Both the position numbers and the translations under genes were made by a program. A stretch of DNA of 64,000 nt from DASUHT01 sp038230835 (GTDB lineage Bacteria > Actinomycetota > Thermoleophilia > Gaiellales > JAICJC01), in NCBI GenBank assembly GCA_038230835.1, contig JBBRMM010000010.1, positions 1 through 64,000 of the forward strand, given 5' to 3'. Of this stretch, positions 45,922-54,534 are shown piece after piece. Each line of letters begins with the position of its first letter. Position 1 is the stretch's first letter. The notes under the pieces were generated by a model that was given only the letters and a program-made list of their open reading frames with translations, did no database searches and was not told the DNA's origin.

Positions 45922-46743
45922 GTGACCATCCCCAACCCCTCGACCGCCGTGGCGGCTCGCGACCTCGTCGATACCGACCGGTACCCGATCGACGATCTCA
46001 CCAGCCCTGCCGGGATGGCACTCGTCACGCGCTGCCACGCCGACCTGGCCGCGACCGGCGCCTGCCAACTGGAGGGCTTCCTGTCAGAAGATGGGGTCGC
46101 CCAGCTCGTGCGGGAGGCGCTTGCGCTCACCGATCACGGGTACGTGAACGAGGCCGTGCACAACGTGTACTTCGAGGACGTGGACGAGTCGGTGCCCGGC
46201 GACGACCCCCGGCGCATGATGCAGCGCGCATCCCAGGCGACCGTTGCCTACGACCTGATTCCGGCGGCGGCCGGCATCCGTGCGGTGTACGAGTGGGACG
46301 CGATGCTCGAGTTCGTCGGCACCGCCCTGGACAGGCGTCCCTTCTACCGCAACGCCGATCCGCTCGGCGGGCTGAATCTCGTGTACTACTCGCAGGGCGA
46401 CGAGCTGGGCTGGCACTTTGACCGGGCGGAGTTCGTCGTCACGCTGATGCTCCAGCCGGCCGCCTCGGGTGGCGACTTCGAATTCGTTCCCAACCTCCGC
46501 AACGAGCACGACGAGAACTATCCGGCAGTCGGGCGCCTGCTCCGTGGTGACACCACGGATGTGATCCGCCTCCCCAGCTCCGCCGGCACGCTCGCGTTCT
46601 TCCGTGGACGCCATTCGATCCATCGGGTGACACCGATCGTGGGGGACGTGCTGCGCACCAACGCTGTGCTCTCGTTCGCGGACAAGCCCGACCAGCGACT
46701 GAACGAACTGACGCAGCGGCTGTTCTATGGGCGCACGGCCTGA
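45922..46743 (+). CDS. 2-oxoglutarate/Fe(II)-dependent oxygenase (ArpA/HalD-like)
   Basis: This 273-aa protein starts at GTG 45922. It has the iron-binding facial triad His165-x-Asp167 (GWHFDRAEF) and His234 (SIHRVTP), and a 2-oxoglutarate-binding Arg at 245 (GDVLRTNAVLSF). Asp167 is intact, so it should be a hydroxylase or demethylase and not a halogenase. Oxidative N-demethylation by this fold releases formaldehyde, which would explain the nearby Fae. It is the first gene of the operon and overlaps hutF. Confidence 0.85.
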   Translation: MTIPNPSTAVAARDLVDTDRYPIDDLTSPAGMALVTRCHADLAATGACQLEGFLSEDGVAQLVREALALTDHGYVNEAVHNVYFEDVDESVPGDDPRRMMQRASQATVAYDLIPAAAGIRAVYEWDAMLEFVGTALDRRPFYRNADPLGGLNLVYYSQGDELGWHFDRAEFVVTLMLQPAASGGDFEFVPNLRNEHDENYPAVGRLLRGDTTDVIRLPSSAGTLAFFRGRHSIHRVTPIVGDVLRTNAVLSFADKPDQRLNELTQRLFYGRTA

Positions 46744-48121
46744 ACGATCCCGCGTCTGGCACGCCGAGTTGGCCTGGCTCGGCGGCATCGCGGAGCGCGT
46801 GACGATCGAGGTCGAGGACGGGCGCATCACATCGGTCGTCCCCAACTCCTCCCCGCTGCCCGGCGCGTCGATCCTCCGCGGGCTGACGGTGCCAGGTCTG
46901 GCGAATCCGCACTCACATGCCCTGCACCGAGCGTTGCGAGCCCGTACGCAGACCCACGCCGCCGACTTCTGGGCCTGGCGCCGGATCATGTACGACCTGG
47001 TTGAGCGCCTGGATCCGGACAGCTACTTCGCGCTCGCCCGCGCGACCTACGCCGAGATGGCGCTGGCGGGCATCACCGTGGTGGGCGAGTTCCACTACCT
47101 GCACCACGACCGCGGCGGGCGGCAGTACGACCGCCCGAACGCGATGGGCGAAGCACTGCTGGCCGCGGCCGCCGACGTCGGCATCCGGATCACACTGATC
47201 GACACCTGCTATCTGCAGGCCGGCGTCGGTGGCGACTCTCTGGAGCCGACGCAGCTGCGGTTCTCGGACGGCGACGCCGACGCATGGGCCGCCAGGACTG
47301 CCGAGCTCGGCGGCTCGCCGACCTCCCGGATCGCGGCCGCCATCCACAGCGTGCGAGCCGTCGATCAACCGGCGATGGCGGTGGTTCGCGACTGGGCGCG
47401 CGCGCGGGCCGCCCCGTTGCACGTGCATGCCTCCGAGCAGCCGCGCGAGAACGAGGAGTGCATCCGCGCCACCGGAACCACCCCCACGGGCCTGCTGGCC
47501 CAGGTCGGTGTGCTGGGCCCCGACACCACGGTCGTACATGCGACGCACGTGACCACGACGGACATCGAGCTCCTCGGATCGTCGGCGACGACGATCTGTC
47601 TGTGCCCGACCACCGAGCGCGACCTCGGCGACGGCATCGGCCCGGCCCGTGCCCTTGCCACGGCCGGCTCGCCGCTCACCGTCGGCAGCGACATGCACGC
47701 CGTGATCGATGTCTTCGAAGAGCTGCGCGCGCTCGAGTTCGACCAGCGTCTGGTCGCCGGCCGTCGAGGGCTGCACCCCCCGGAGGAGCTCCTGCAGGCT
47801 GCCACCACCTCCGGCAAGCTCGCCCTCGGCTGGGACGGGCGAGGGTTGGTGGCCGGTGCCCCGGCAGATTTCACCACCGTCGCGCTGGACTCGCCGCGCA
47901 CCGCCGGCGCAACGGCGCAGACGGCGCTCGAGCACCTGATATTCGCCGCCACGGCGGCGGATGTGACCGATGTGGTCGTTGCCGGCCGGACGGTTGTCGC
48001 GTGCGGTCGCCACACAAGTATCGAGGATGTCGGAGCGGCACTGCGAGATGCGGTCTCCGCAGTGATCGGTCCCGCGCCACCCGCCGCGGTGATCGGAACC
48101 GGCGAGCGGGTCCACCCGTGA
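46727..48121 (+). CDS. hutF: formimidoylglutamate deiminase
   Basis: This 464-aa amidohydrolase starts at ATG 46727. HutF-type motifs are PHSHALHRALR (metal site), DFWAWRRIMYDLVERLDP, EFHYLHHDRGG, HVHASEQPRENEE, HATHVT, and GSDMHAVID. HutF removes ammonia from formimidoylglutamate to give N-formylglutamate, an alternative to FtcD. No N-formylglutamate deformylase (HutG) is visible in the window. It overlaps the oxygenase gene and is 14 bp from hutU2. Confidence 0.88.
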   Translation: MGARPERSRVWHAELAWLGGIAERVTIEVEDGRITSVVPNSSPLPGASILRGLTVPGLANPHSHALHRALRARTQTHAADFWAWRRIMYDLVERLDPDSYFALARATYAEMALAGITVVGEFHYLHHDRGGRQYDRPNAMGEALLAAAADVGIRITLIDTCYLQAGVGGDSLEPTQLRFSDGDADAWAARTAELGGSPTSRIAAAIHSVRAVDQPAMAVVRDWARARAAPLHVHASEQPRENEECIRATGTTPTGLLAQVGVLGPDTTVVHATHVTTTDIELLGSSATTICLCPTTERDLGDGIGPARALATAGSPLTVGSDMHAVIDVFEELRALEFDQRLVAGRRGLHPPEELLQAATTSGKLALGWDGRGLVAGAPADFTTVALDSPRTAGATAQTALEHLIFAATAADVTDVVVAGRTVVACGRHTSIEDVGAALRDAVSAVIGPAPPAAVIGTGERVHP

Positions 48122-48135
48122 GAGAGGGAGCGGCT

Positions 48136-49857
48136 GTGAGCACGACGATCAACAACGAGATCCTGCACTCCGTCCGCGCCCAGCGCGGCGACACGCTGCG
48201 CTGCAAGGGCTGGAAGCAGGAGTCGCTGCTGCGCATGCTCGAGAACAACATGGAGTTGGCGGAGGATCCACAGCGGCTGGTGATCTACGGCGGCATCGGC
48301 AAGTGCGCTCGGAACTGGGAGTCCTACCACGCGATCGTGGATGCGCTGCTGAATCTGGAGAACGACGAGACGCTGGCCGTGCAGTCCGGGATGCCGGTGG
48401 CCATCTTCAAGACGCACCGGCTTGCGCCGCGCGTCGTGATGGCCAACACGAACATCATGAAGGCCACCTGGCCCGTGTTCTACGACCTGCAGGACAAGAA
48501 CCTGACCATGTTCGCGCAGTACACGGCCGCGCCGTGGGAGTACATCGGCACGCAGGGGGTGATCCAGGGGACATTCGAGACCCTGGCGGCGATCGCCGAC
48601 CAGCACTTCGCAGGGTCGCTGGTGGGGCGGATCCTGCTCACCGCGGGCCTCGGCGGCATGGGCGGAAACCAGACCCGTGCGATGGCGATGCTGGGCGGCG
48701 TGTGCATCTCCGCCGACGCCGACCGGCGGGTCATCTTGCGGCGCATCGAGAAGGGGTTCTGCGACGTGCTGGCGACCTCGCTGGACGAGGCGATCACGCT
48801 TGCAGAGGCCGCCCGCGATCGGCGAGAGCCGCTCGGCATCGGATTGCTGGGGAACGCCGCCGAGGTGTTTCCGGCCGTGCTCGAGCGCGGTTGGCGGCCC
48901 GACATCGTCACCGAGATGTGCCCCTGTCACGACCCGCTGTCGTACATCCCCGCGGGGCTCACAGCGGCGGCCGCCGACGAGCTGCGCCGGAGCGACCGTG
49001 ACGAGTACTTCCGCCGTGCCCGCGAGTCGATGCTGGTGCAGCTCGAGGCGATGATCGGCTTCCAGGATCTCGGCGTGCAGGTGTTCGAGTACGGCACGAG
49101 CATCCGCAAGGAGTGCCGGGACGCGGGGATGCCCGAGCAGCGGGCGATGCAGATCCCCGGGTTCGTGGCGGCATATCTGCGCCGGCTGTTCCTGCTCGGC
49201 CGCGGGCCGTTCCGCTGGACGTGCCTGTCGGGTGAGGCAGGCGACCTCGAGCGCCTCGACGAGCTGGCCCTGGAGATGTTCCCGGATGACGCGACGACGG
49301 TGAAATGGATCACCCTGGCCCGCGAGCACATCCCGATCGAGGCCCTGCCGGCGCGCGTGTGCTACCTCGGCTTCGGTGAACGGAAGGCGTTCGGGCTGCG
49401 CGTCAACCAGCTCATCCGCAGCGGCGAGCTGGCCGGCCCGGTCGCGTTCTCACGTGACAACCTCGACTCGGGATCGATCGTGAACCCGACCTTCGAGTCG
49501 GAGAACATGCGCGACGGCAGCGACCTGATCTCCGACTGGCCGTACCTCAACGCGCTCTTGAACACCGCGGCCATGGCCGACCTGGTCGCCGTCCAGGCCA
49601 ACTACTCGATGGGCGAGGCGGTGCACACCGGGGTGACGATGATCGCCGACGGCAGTGAGGAGGCCAACCTGCGGCTCGAAGGTTGCCTGACCACCGACTC
49701 GGGGATCGGCGTCGTCCGCCACGCTCAAGCCGGATACGAGGAAGCGCGCGAGGCGGCGGACGGCCGGGGGCCGCTGACGACCGACACGATCAAGGTGCCT
49801 CTGTGGTGGACGCCCACCGCGACATTCGGACCCGAGGCTGCCGGTGGCACAGGCTGA
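48136..49857 (+). CDS. urocanase paralogue with altered active site (HutU2)
   Basis: This 573-aa protein starts at GTG 48136, with AGAGAGGGAG before it. It aligns with urocanate hydratase along its whole length, including the NAD motif TAGLGGMGGNQT (169-180) and LPARVCYLGFGE. The segment that reads TDQTSAHDMLNGY in the canonical copy here reads TEMCPCHDPLSY (259-270). A changed substrate is therefore likely, for instance a thio-, methyl- or otherwise modified urocanate. Thiourocanate hydratase is a known HutU homologue in ergothioneine breakdown. Confidence 0.85.
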   Translation: MSTTINNEILHSVRAQRGDTLRCKGWKQESLLRMLENNMELAEDPQRLVIYGGIGKCARNWESYHAIVDALLNLENDETLAVQSGMPVAIFKTHRLAPRVVMANTNIMKATWPVFYDLQDKNLTMFAQYTAAPWEYIGTQGVIQGTFETLAAIADQHFAGSLVGRILLTAGLGGMGGNQTRAMAMLGGVCISADADRRVILRRIEKGFCDVLATSLDEAITLAEAARDRREPLGIGLLGNAAEVFPAVLERGWRPDIVTEMCPCHDPLSYIPAGLTAAAADELRRSDRDEYFRRARESMLVQLEAMIGFQDLGVQVFEYGTSIRKECRDAGMPEQRAMQIPGFVAAYLRRLFLLGRGPFRWTCLSGEAGDLERLDELALEMFPDDATTVKWITLAREHIPIEALPARVCYLGFGERKAFGLRVNQLIRSGELAGPVAFSRDNLDSGSIVNPTFESENMRDGSDLISDWPYLNALLNTAAMADLVAVQANYSMGEAVHTGVTMIADGSEEANLRLEGCLTTDSGIGVVRHAQAGYEEAREAADGRGPLTTDTIKVPLWWTPTATFGPEAAGGTG

Positions 49858-51106
49858 GCGTCCGGCTGCCGATCTGTTGGTGTGCGGTGCGTCGGAGCTG
49901 ATCACCTGCGCACCGCTCGCCGGCGATCCGCTCGGGCGGATCCCCGGGGGGGTGGTGGCGGTCGCGGGCGAGCGGATCGTCGACGTCGGTCCCGCGGTGC
50001 AGGTCGCCGAACGGGTGGACACGGCCGGCGCGGTGGTGGTCGATGCGGCCGGCGGAGTGGTGGCGCCCGGGTTCGTCGACTGCCATACCCACGTGGTGTT
50101 CGGCGGTACCAGGGTGGACGAGTACGCCGCGACGGTGAGCGGAGCGCTGGATGCGTTCCGGGCGAGCGGCGCGGACGGCGGCATCCTGGCCACGGTCGAG
50201 ATGACTCGGGCGGCTTCGGTTGACCAGCTGACCGAGGCCGCCGGCGCCCGCCTGCGGGCGATGTTCGCGCACGGAACCACCACGGTCGAGAGCAAGACCG
50301 GCTACGGGCTGACGCTGGCGCACGAGCTGAAGATGTTGGAGGTCAACCGGCGGCTCGCAGCCGAGCAGCCGATGGATGTGGTCAGCACGTTTCTGGGCGC
50401 CCACGCCATCCCGTCCGGGACCTCACGGCAGCGGTACACCGACGAGGTGGTCGGAGAGATGATCCCCGAGGTGGCGGCACGGGGGCTGGCCACCTTCTGC
50501 GACGTCTACTGCGACGAGGGCTACTTCACCGTCGCGGACTCTCGGCGGATCCTGGAGGCGGGGCTGGAGGTGGGGCTGGCCGCAAAGATCCACGCCGACG
50601 CGTACGCGGCGGCGGGCGGCGGTGAGTTGGCCGCCGAGCTGGGGGCGGTCTCCGCCGACCACCTGAATCACACCGGCCGTTCGACCATGGTGCGGATGGC
50701 CGAGCAGGGGGTGGTCGGCGTGGTCATGCCGGCACTCGATTTCGCGGTTGCCCACCCGCGGCCGTTCGATGCGCGTGAGATGCTGTCCGCGGGGATGACG
50801 CTCGCGCTTGCCACCGACCTCTGTCCAGGGTGCTGGGTCGAGTCACAGCAGCTGGTGATGGCACTGGCCGCACGGCTCCACGAGATGCCACCGGCGACCG
50901 CCCTGCTGGCGGCCACGGTCGGGGCCGCCCGGGCCGTTGGGCTCGATGACCGGGGATCGCTGGCTCCGGGGATGCTGGCGGATCTACAGGTCTGGGACGT
51001 CGCGTCGCACGAGGAGCTGGTCTACAAGGTGGGACGCAACGCGGTCACGACGGTGATCAAGCGCGGCCGGGTGCACCGCCTGGCCGGCGGGGAGCGGCGG
51101 TTGTGA
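49844..51106 (+). CDS. imidazolonepropionase paralogue (HutI2)
   Basis: This 420-aa amidohydrolase starts at GTG 49844, overlapping hutU2 by 14 bp. Metal ligands are His81/His83 (DCHTHVVF), His250 (KIHADAY), His273 (SADHLNHT) and Asp325. HutI hallmarks GTTTVESKTGYGL and TFLGAHAIP are present. Differences from the canonical copy cluster near the substrate: HADQ-type becomes HADAY, DHLE becomes DHLN, and TDxNPGS becomes TDLCPGCW. It probably opens a related five-membered ring. Confidence 0.85.
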   Translation: MAQAERPAADLLVCGASELITCAPLAGDPLGRIPGGVVAVAGERIVDVGPAVQVAERVDTAGAVVVDAAGGVVAPGFVDCHTHVVFGGTRVDEYAATVSGALDAFRASGADGGILATVEMTRAASVDQLTEAAGARLRAMFAHGTTTVESKTGYGLTLAHELKMLEVNRRLAAEQPMDVVSTFLGAHAIPSGTSRQRYTDEVVGEMIPEVAARGLATFCDVYCDEGYFTVADSRRILEAGLEVGLAAKIHADAYAAAGGGELAAELGAVSADHLNHTGRSTMVRMAEQGVVGVVMPALDFAVAHPRPFDAREMLSAGMTLALATDLCPGCWVESQQLVMALAARLHEMPPATALLAATVGAARAVGLDDRGSLAPGMLADLQVWDVASHEELVYKVGRNAVTTVIKRGRVHRLAGGERRL

Positions 51107-52539
51107 CAGTCGTGCTCGACGGCCACGGTCTCGACCTGGAGCAGGTGGTGATGGTGGCCCGCCGCGGCACTCGGGTGCAGCTGGCTCCTGAAGCGGTCGA
51201 GGTCATGCGACGGTCACGGAACATGCTCGAGCAGACGGCCGCCCGTGGCGAGCCGGTCTACGGCTACTCGACCGGGGTCGGGGCGCTGAAGCGGGTGGCG
51301 CTGGCAACCGAAGGCCGCGCCGCCTTCAACGCCCTGATGGTGGGGAACTCCCGGGTCGGTCACGGCCCGCCGGCGAGCCCCGAGGTCGTGCGCGCCACGT
51401 TGCTGCGGGTGGCGAACAACCTCGCCCGCGGATTGGTGGGGGCGCGGCCCGACCTGGCGGAGCTGGTCGTGCGGGCGCTGAACGAGGACTGGCCGCTTCG
51501 GGTGCGGACGCGGGGCTCGGTCGGCCAGGCAGATCTTGCGCCGATGGCCGATCTGACGACCGAACTGCTCGATCGAAGCGGCTTCGCGCTCGAGGCCGGC
51601 GAAGGCCTGGCGATGATCGACAACAACGCCTTCTCGACAGCGGTCGGGGCGCTGGCCGTCGCCGATCTGGAGCGCCTCGCGGACGCGCTCGAAGTGGCCG
51701 GGGCGCTCGACATGGAGGCGTTTGCAGCCAACCCCTCGATCGTGCACCGTGTGCTCCGGGAGCGACCGTACCCCGGCCTGCAGGCGGTAGCCGATCGCCT
51801 CCGGGAACTGCTGGCGGGCAGCTGGCTGTGGGAGCCCGGTTCGCCCCGCAACCTGCAGGACCCGCTGACTTTCCGGTGTCTTCCGCAACTCCACGGGGCC
51901 CTGCGCGATGTGCTGGGGTACGCCCGTGGCCAGCTCGGAATTGAGCTGAACGCGGCGCAGAACAACCCTCTGGTCGATGCGGAGACGGGACAGGTCGTCT
52001 CGGTCGGCTGCTTCGAGGTGCTGCCGCTCGCGGCCGCACTGGACTTCCTCAGGATCGCCCTGGCGCCCGTGCTGACCAGCGCCAACGAGCGGGTGATGAA
52101 GATTCTTCACGCCGGCCTCTCCGGGCTGCCGCCCGGGCTCGCGTCGGCCCCCGACCACGGAGACGACGGCTTCACCGAGTTCGGCGTGGCCGGTCAGTCG
52201 CTGGCGGCCGAAGCGCGTCTGCTGGCCGCGCCGGTGTCGTTCGAGATGGCCAGCTCCACCCAGGCCGAGGGGATCGAGGATCGAATGACCATGGCCCCGC
52301 TCGCCGGAAGACGACTGACCGAGATGGTCGAGCTGGGCGAGTGGCTGGTGGCGATCGAGCTGGTTGTGGCCGCCCGCGCCGTGGACATGCGGCAGGGCGT
52401 TCGCCTGGGCCGTGGCACCGCCGCTGCTCACCGGCTGGTGCGCGACCGGATCCCGGCCACCCCTGTCGGAGCCCCTGTCCCGGCCGATCTCCAGGCACTG
52501 GTGGAGCTGGTGCGCTCGGGGGCGTTCGGTGAGCTCTGA
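51103..52539 (+). CDS. MIO-less aromatic-amino-acid-lyase homologue (HutH2)
   Basis: This 478-aa protein starts at GTG 51103 (GTGA overlap with HutI2). It keeps the lyase fold: YGYSTGVGALK (53-63), EGLAMIDNNAFS, DPLTFRCLPQLHGALR, LNAAQNNPLVD, and a Glu in GIEDRMTM. The cofactor-forming triad is gone: GSLGASGDLAP of HutH is GSVGQADLAP here (138-147), one residue shorter. The SHA segment and other active-site parts are also changed. Without MIO it cannot use the normal mechanism for a primary amine. Ergothionase, which eliminates trimethylamine from a betaine, is the best precedent. Confidence 0.85.
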   Translation: MTVVLDGHGLDLEQVVMVARRGTRVQLAPEAVEVMRRSRNMLEQTAARGEPVYGYSTGVGALKRVALATEGRAAFNALMVGNSRVGHGPPASPEVVRATLLRVANNLARGLVGARPDLAELVVRALNEDWPLRVRTRGSVGQADLAPMADLTTELLDRSGFALEAGEGLAMIDNNAFSTAVGALAVADLERLADALEVAGALDMEAFAANPSIVHRVLRERPYPGLQAVADRLRELLAGSWLWEPGSPRNLQDPLTFRCLPQLHGALRDVLGYARGQLGIELNAAQNNPLVDAETGQVVSVGCFEVLPLAAALDFLRIALAPVLTSANERVMKILHAGLSGLPPGLASAPDHGDDGFTEFGVAGQSLAAEARLLAAPVSFEMASSTQAEGIEDRMTMAPLAGRRLTEMVELGEWLVAIELVVAARAVDMRQGVRLGRGTAAAHRLVRDRIPATPVGAPVPADLQALVELVRSGAFGEL

Positions 52540-52805
52540 GCCGGTGACAGGGGCCGTCACCGCCGGCCTCCCCCGCATGCTGGGAATCGCCCCTTGTCGC
52601 TCCCCGATAGGCGGTGTAGCATGCCCAGCCTCCAGCATGGACCGCTTCCATTGCCACCCGCGAACGTCCCCGCCTGCGGACATCGGATGGTGCAAGACCT
52701 GATGATAGGCTGGCGCCCGTGTCCGATGCCGTTGCGGCAGATGTCAACCCGTCCATGTTCGCAGACCGGAGCGGCGCCACTGCCGCCCTTTAGAGGAAGG
52801 TGACC
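52540..52805. other. 266-bp gap between hutH2 and the importer genes
   Basis: No gene is seen. The start GGTGACAGGGGCCGTCACC can form a short hairpin just after hutH2. GATAGGCT near 52704 is a weak -10 candidate. AGAGGAAGG precedes the binding-protein start. The importer may have its own promoter here. Confidence 0.35.
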
Positions 52806-54476
52806 ATGCATCGCGACCCCAAGAAGCTCGATCAGTTGCGCGTCGGACGCAGTGAGCTCGAGAACCACGTCATCGACGAGTTCGTCGCCGGCCGGCTGAG
52901 TCGCCGAGAGTTCCTCCGCCGGGGCTCGATCATCGGCCTCTCGATACCTGCGTTGGGTGCGACCGTGTCCGCCTGCGGCGGGGCCAATTCGAGCCCCACG
53001 AGCAGCTCCGCTCCGTCAGGGGTCCCCAAGGCCGGAGCGAAGCTGCGAATCGCGGGCGTCGTTCCGACGAGCGCCATCAACCCAGCCCAGATCTACGACG
53101 AGGGCGGGTTGACGATGATTCAGCAGACGGGCGAATATCTGTCGTTCAACGACCCGAAGACGAACATCCTCAAGCCGATGCTGGCCACCGGTTTCAAGCC
53201 CAACGCCGACGCTTCGGTGTGGACGTACACACTGCGGCCGGGGGTGACGTTCAACGACGGCAGGCCGATGACGGCCGACGACGTCGTCTACTCGTTCAAG
53301 CAGAACACCGACCCCAAGGTCTACGTCGACGCCGCCTCGGTGTTCAATGGCGTGCTGACCAACGACGGCGTGAAGAAGATCGACGATCAGACGGTCGAGT
53401 TCAATCTGGAAGCGCCCAACGGCAACTTCTCGTACCTGATCTCATCCGACAACTACAACATGATCATCGTCCCCAACGGCACCGACTACGCCAAATGGCA
53501 GAAGACCTTCGTCGGCACCGGGCCGTTCAAGCTGACCTCCTACCAGGCCAATTCCGGTGCGACCTTCGCCCCCAACCCCAACTGGTGGGGCGGCAACGTG
53601 CTCCCGGCGGAGCTGCAGCACATCTTCTACCCGACCCAGCAACCACAGATCACCGCGCTGCAGGGCGGGGATGTCGACATCGTCAACCTGATCGTGCCGG
53701 CGGGAGCCGAGGGGGTGCTCAACAACCCCGACTACACGCTGCTGGACACCAAGTCGTCCCAGCACCGGGAGCTCTCGATGCGATGCGACAAGCCCCCGTG
53801 GGACAACAAGCTCGTACGTCAGGCGATGGCGCTGTCGCTCAACCGGCCGGAGATCGCCCAGGCGCTGTTCAAGGGCTACGCACAGCTCGGAAACGACAAC
53901 CCATTCGCTCCGTTCTTCCGCTCGACGGACACCACGGTGGCGCAGCGTGTCCAGGACCTGACCAAGGCCAAGCAGCTGTTGACGCAGGCCGGTCTTCCCA
54001 ACGGGTTCACGACCGACCTGTACACCGAGGACTACCAGGAGATCAAGAACTACGCCCAGATCATCAAGCAGGCGGCCCAGGCGATCGGCATCAACATCAA
54101 CCTCCACATCGACACCCAGGCCACCTACTACAAGGACCACTGGCTCTCGGGCATCATGAGCCTCGTCGACTACGGTCACCGGGGAGTGCCGAACGTGGTG
54201 CTCACCGCGACCCTTGCCAAGGGCGGTGCCTGGAACGCCGCCCACTTCGCGGACAGCCAATACGACGCGCTGGTCAAGCAGTACGTGGCGGCGCTCGACC
54301 TCTCGACCCAGAAGCAGATCGCCGGTCAGATCGAGACGCTGCTGCTGGACGAGACGCCGTGGATCTGCGCGTACTACTTCGACTCGCTCAGCGTGTGCAA
54401 GAAGACGATCGGTGGGGTGGTGACGACCGGCATGGGGCAGATCTTCCTGAGCGGCGCCGGGCCGATCACCGCCTGA
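52806..54476 (+). CDS. ABC importer substrate-binding lipoprotein (SBP family 5, DppA/OppA-like)
   Basis: This 556-aa protein starts at ATG 52806. A twin-arginine motif (LSRREFLRRGS, residues 30-40) and a lipobox (TVSACGG) mark it as a Tat-exported lipoprotein. The rest is a family-5 solute-binding protein: KPMLATGFKPNADASVWTYT, LRPGVTFNDGRPMTADDVVYS, NPNWWGG. Such proteins bind peptides, nickel chelates and various amines. The position after the hut2 genes suggests that it captures the operon's substrate. Confidence 0.92.
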   Translation: MHRDPKKLDQLRVGRSELENHVIDEFVAGRLSRREFLRRGSIIGLSIPALGATVSACGGANSSPTSSSAPSGVPKAGAKLRIAGVVPTSAINPAQIYDEGGLTMIQQTGEYLSFNDPKTNILKPMLATGFKPNADASVWTYTLRPGVTFNDGRPMTADDVVYSFKQNTDPKVYVDAASVFNGVLTNDGVKKIDDQTVEFNLEAPNGNFSYLISSDNYNMIIVPNGTDYAKWQKTFVGTGPFKLTSYQANSGATFAPNPNWWGGNVLPAELQHIFYPTQQPQITALQGGDVDIVNLIVPAGAEGVLNNPDYTLLDTKSSQHRELSMRCDKPPWDNKLVRQAMALSLNRPEIAQALFKGYAQLGNDNPFAPFFRSTDTTVAQRVQDLTKAKQLLTQAGLPNGFTTDLYTEDYQEIKNYAQIIKQAAQAIGININLHIDTQATYYKDHWLSGIMSLVDYGHRGVPNVVLTATLAKGGAWNAAHFADSQYDALVKQYVAALDLSTQKQIAGQIETLLLDETPWICAYYFDSLSVCKKTIGGVVTTGMGQIFLSGAGPITA

Positions 54477-54487
54477 ATCCTGAACAG

Positions 54488-54518
54488 GAGCCGGCGGCGC
54501 GGAGTCCGCCGCCGGCTC
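54488..54518 (+). promoter_or_regulatory. intercistronic stem-loop
   Basis: GAGCCGGCGGC (54488-54498) pairs perfectly with 54508-54518 around a 9-nt loop, between the binding-protein and permease genes. Hairpins here commonly protect the upstream mRNA or reduce read-through, so that the binding protein is made in excess. Confidence 0.6.
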
Positions 54519-54534
54519 GGTCTCGGAGGGCGAG

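Noticed and set aside
45922..46743. Oxygenase as a halogenase
   Set aside because: The Asp of the HxD motif is present. Radical halogenases of this fold generally replace it with Gly or Ala.
51103..52539. HutH2 as a decaying pseudogene
   Set aside because: The frame is intact over 478 codons, coupled by overlap within an operon, and keeps many family motifs. The change is confined to functional sites.
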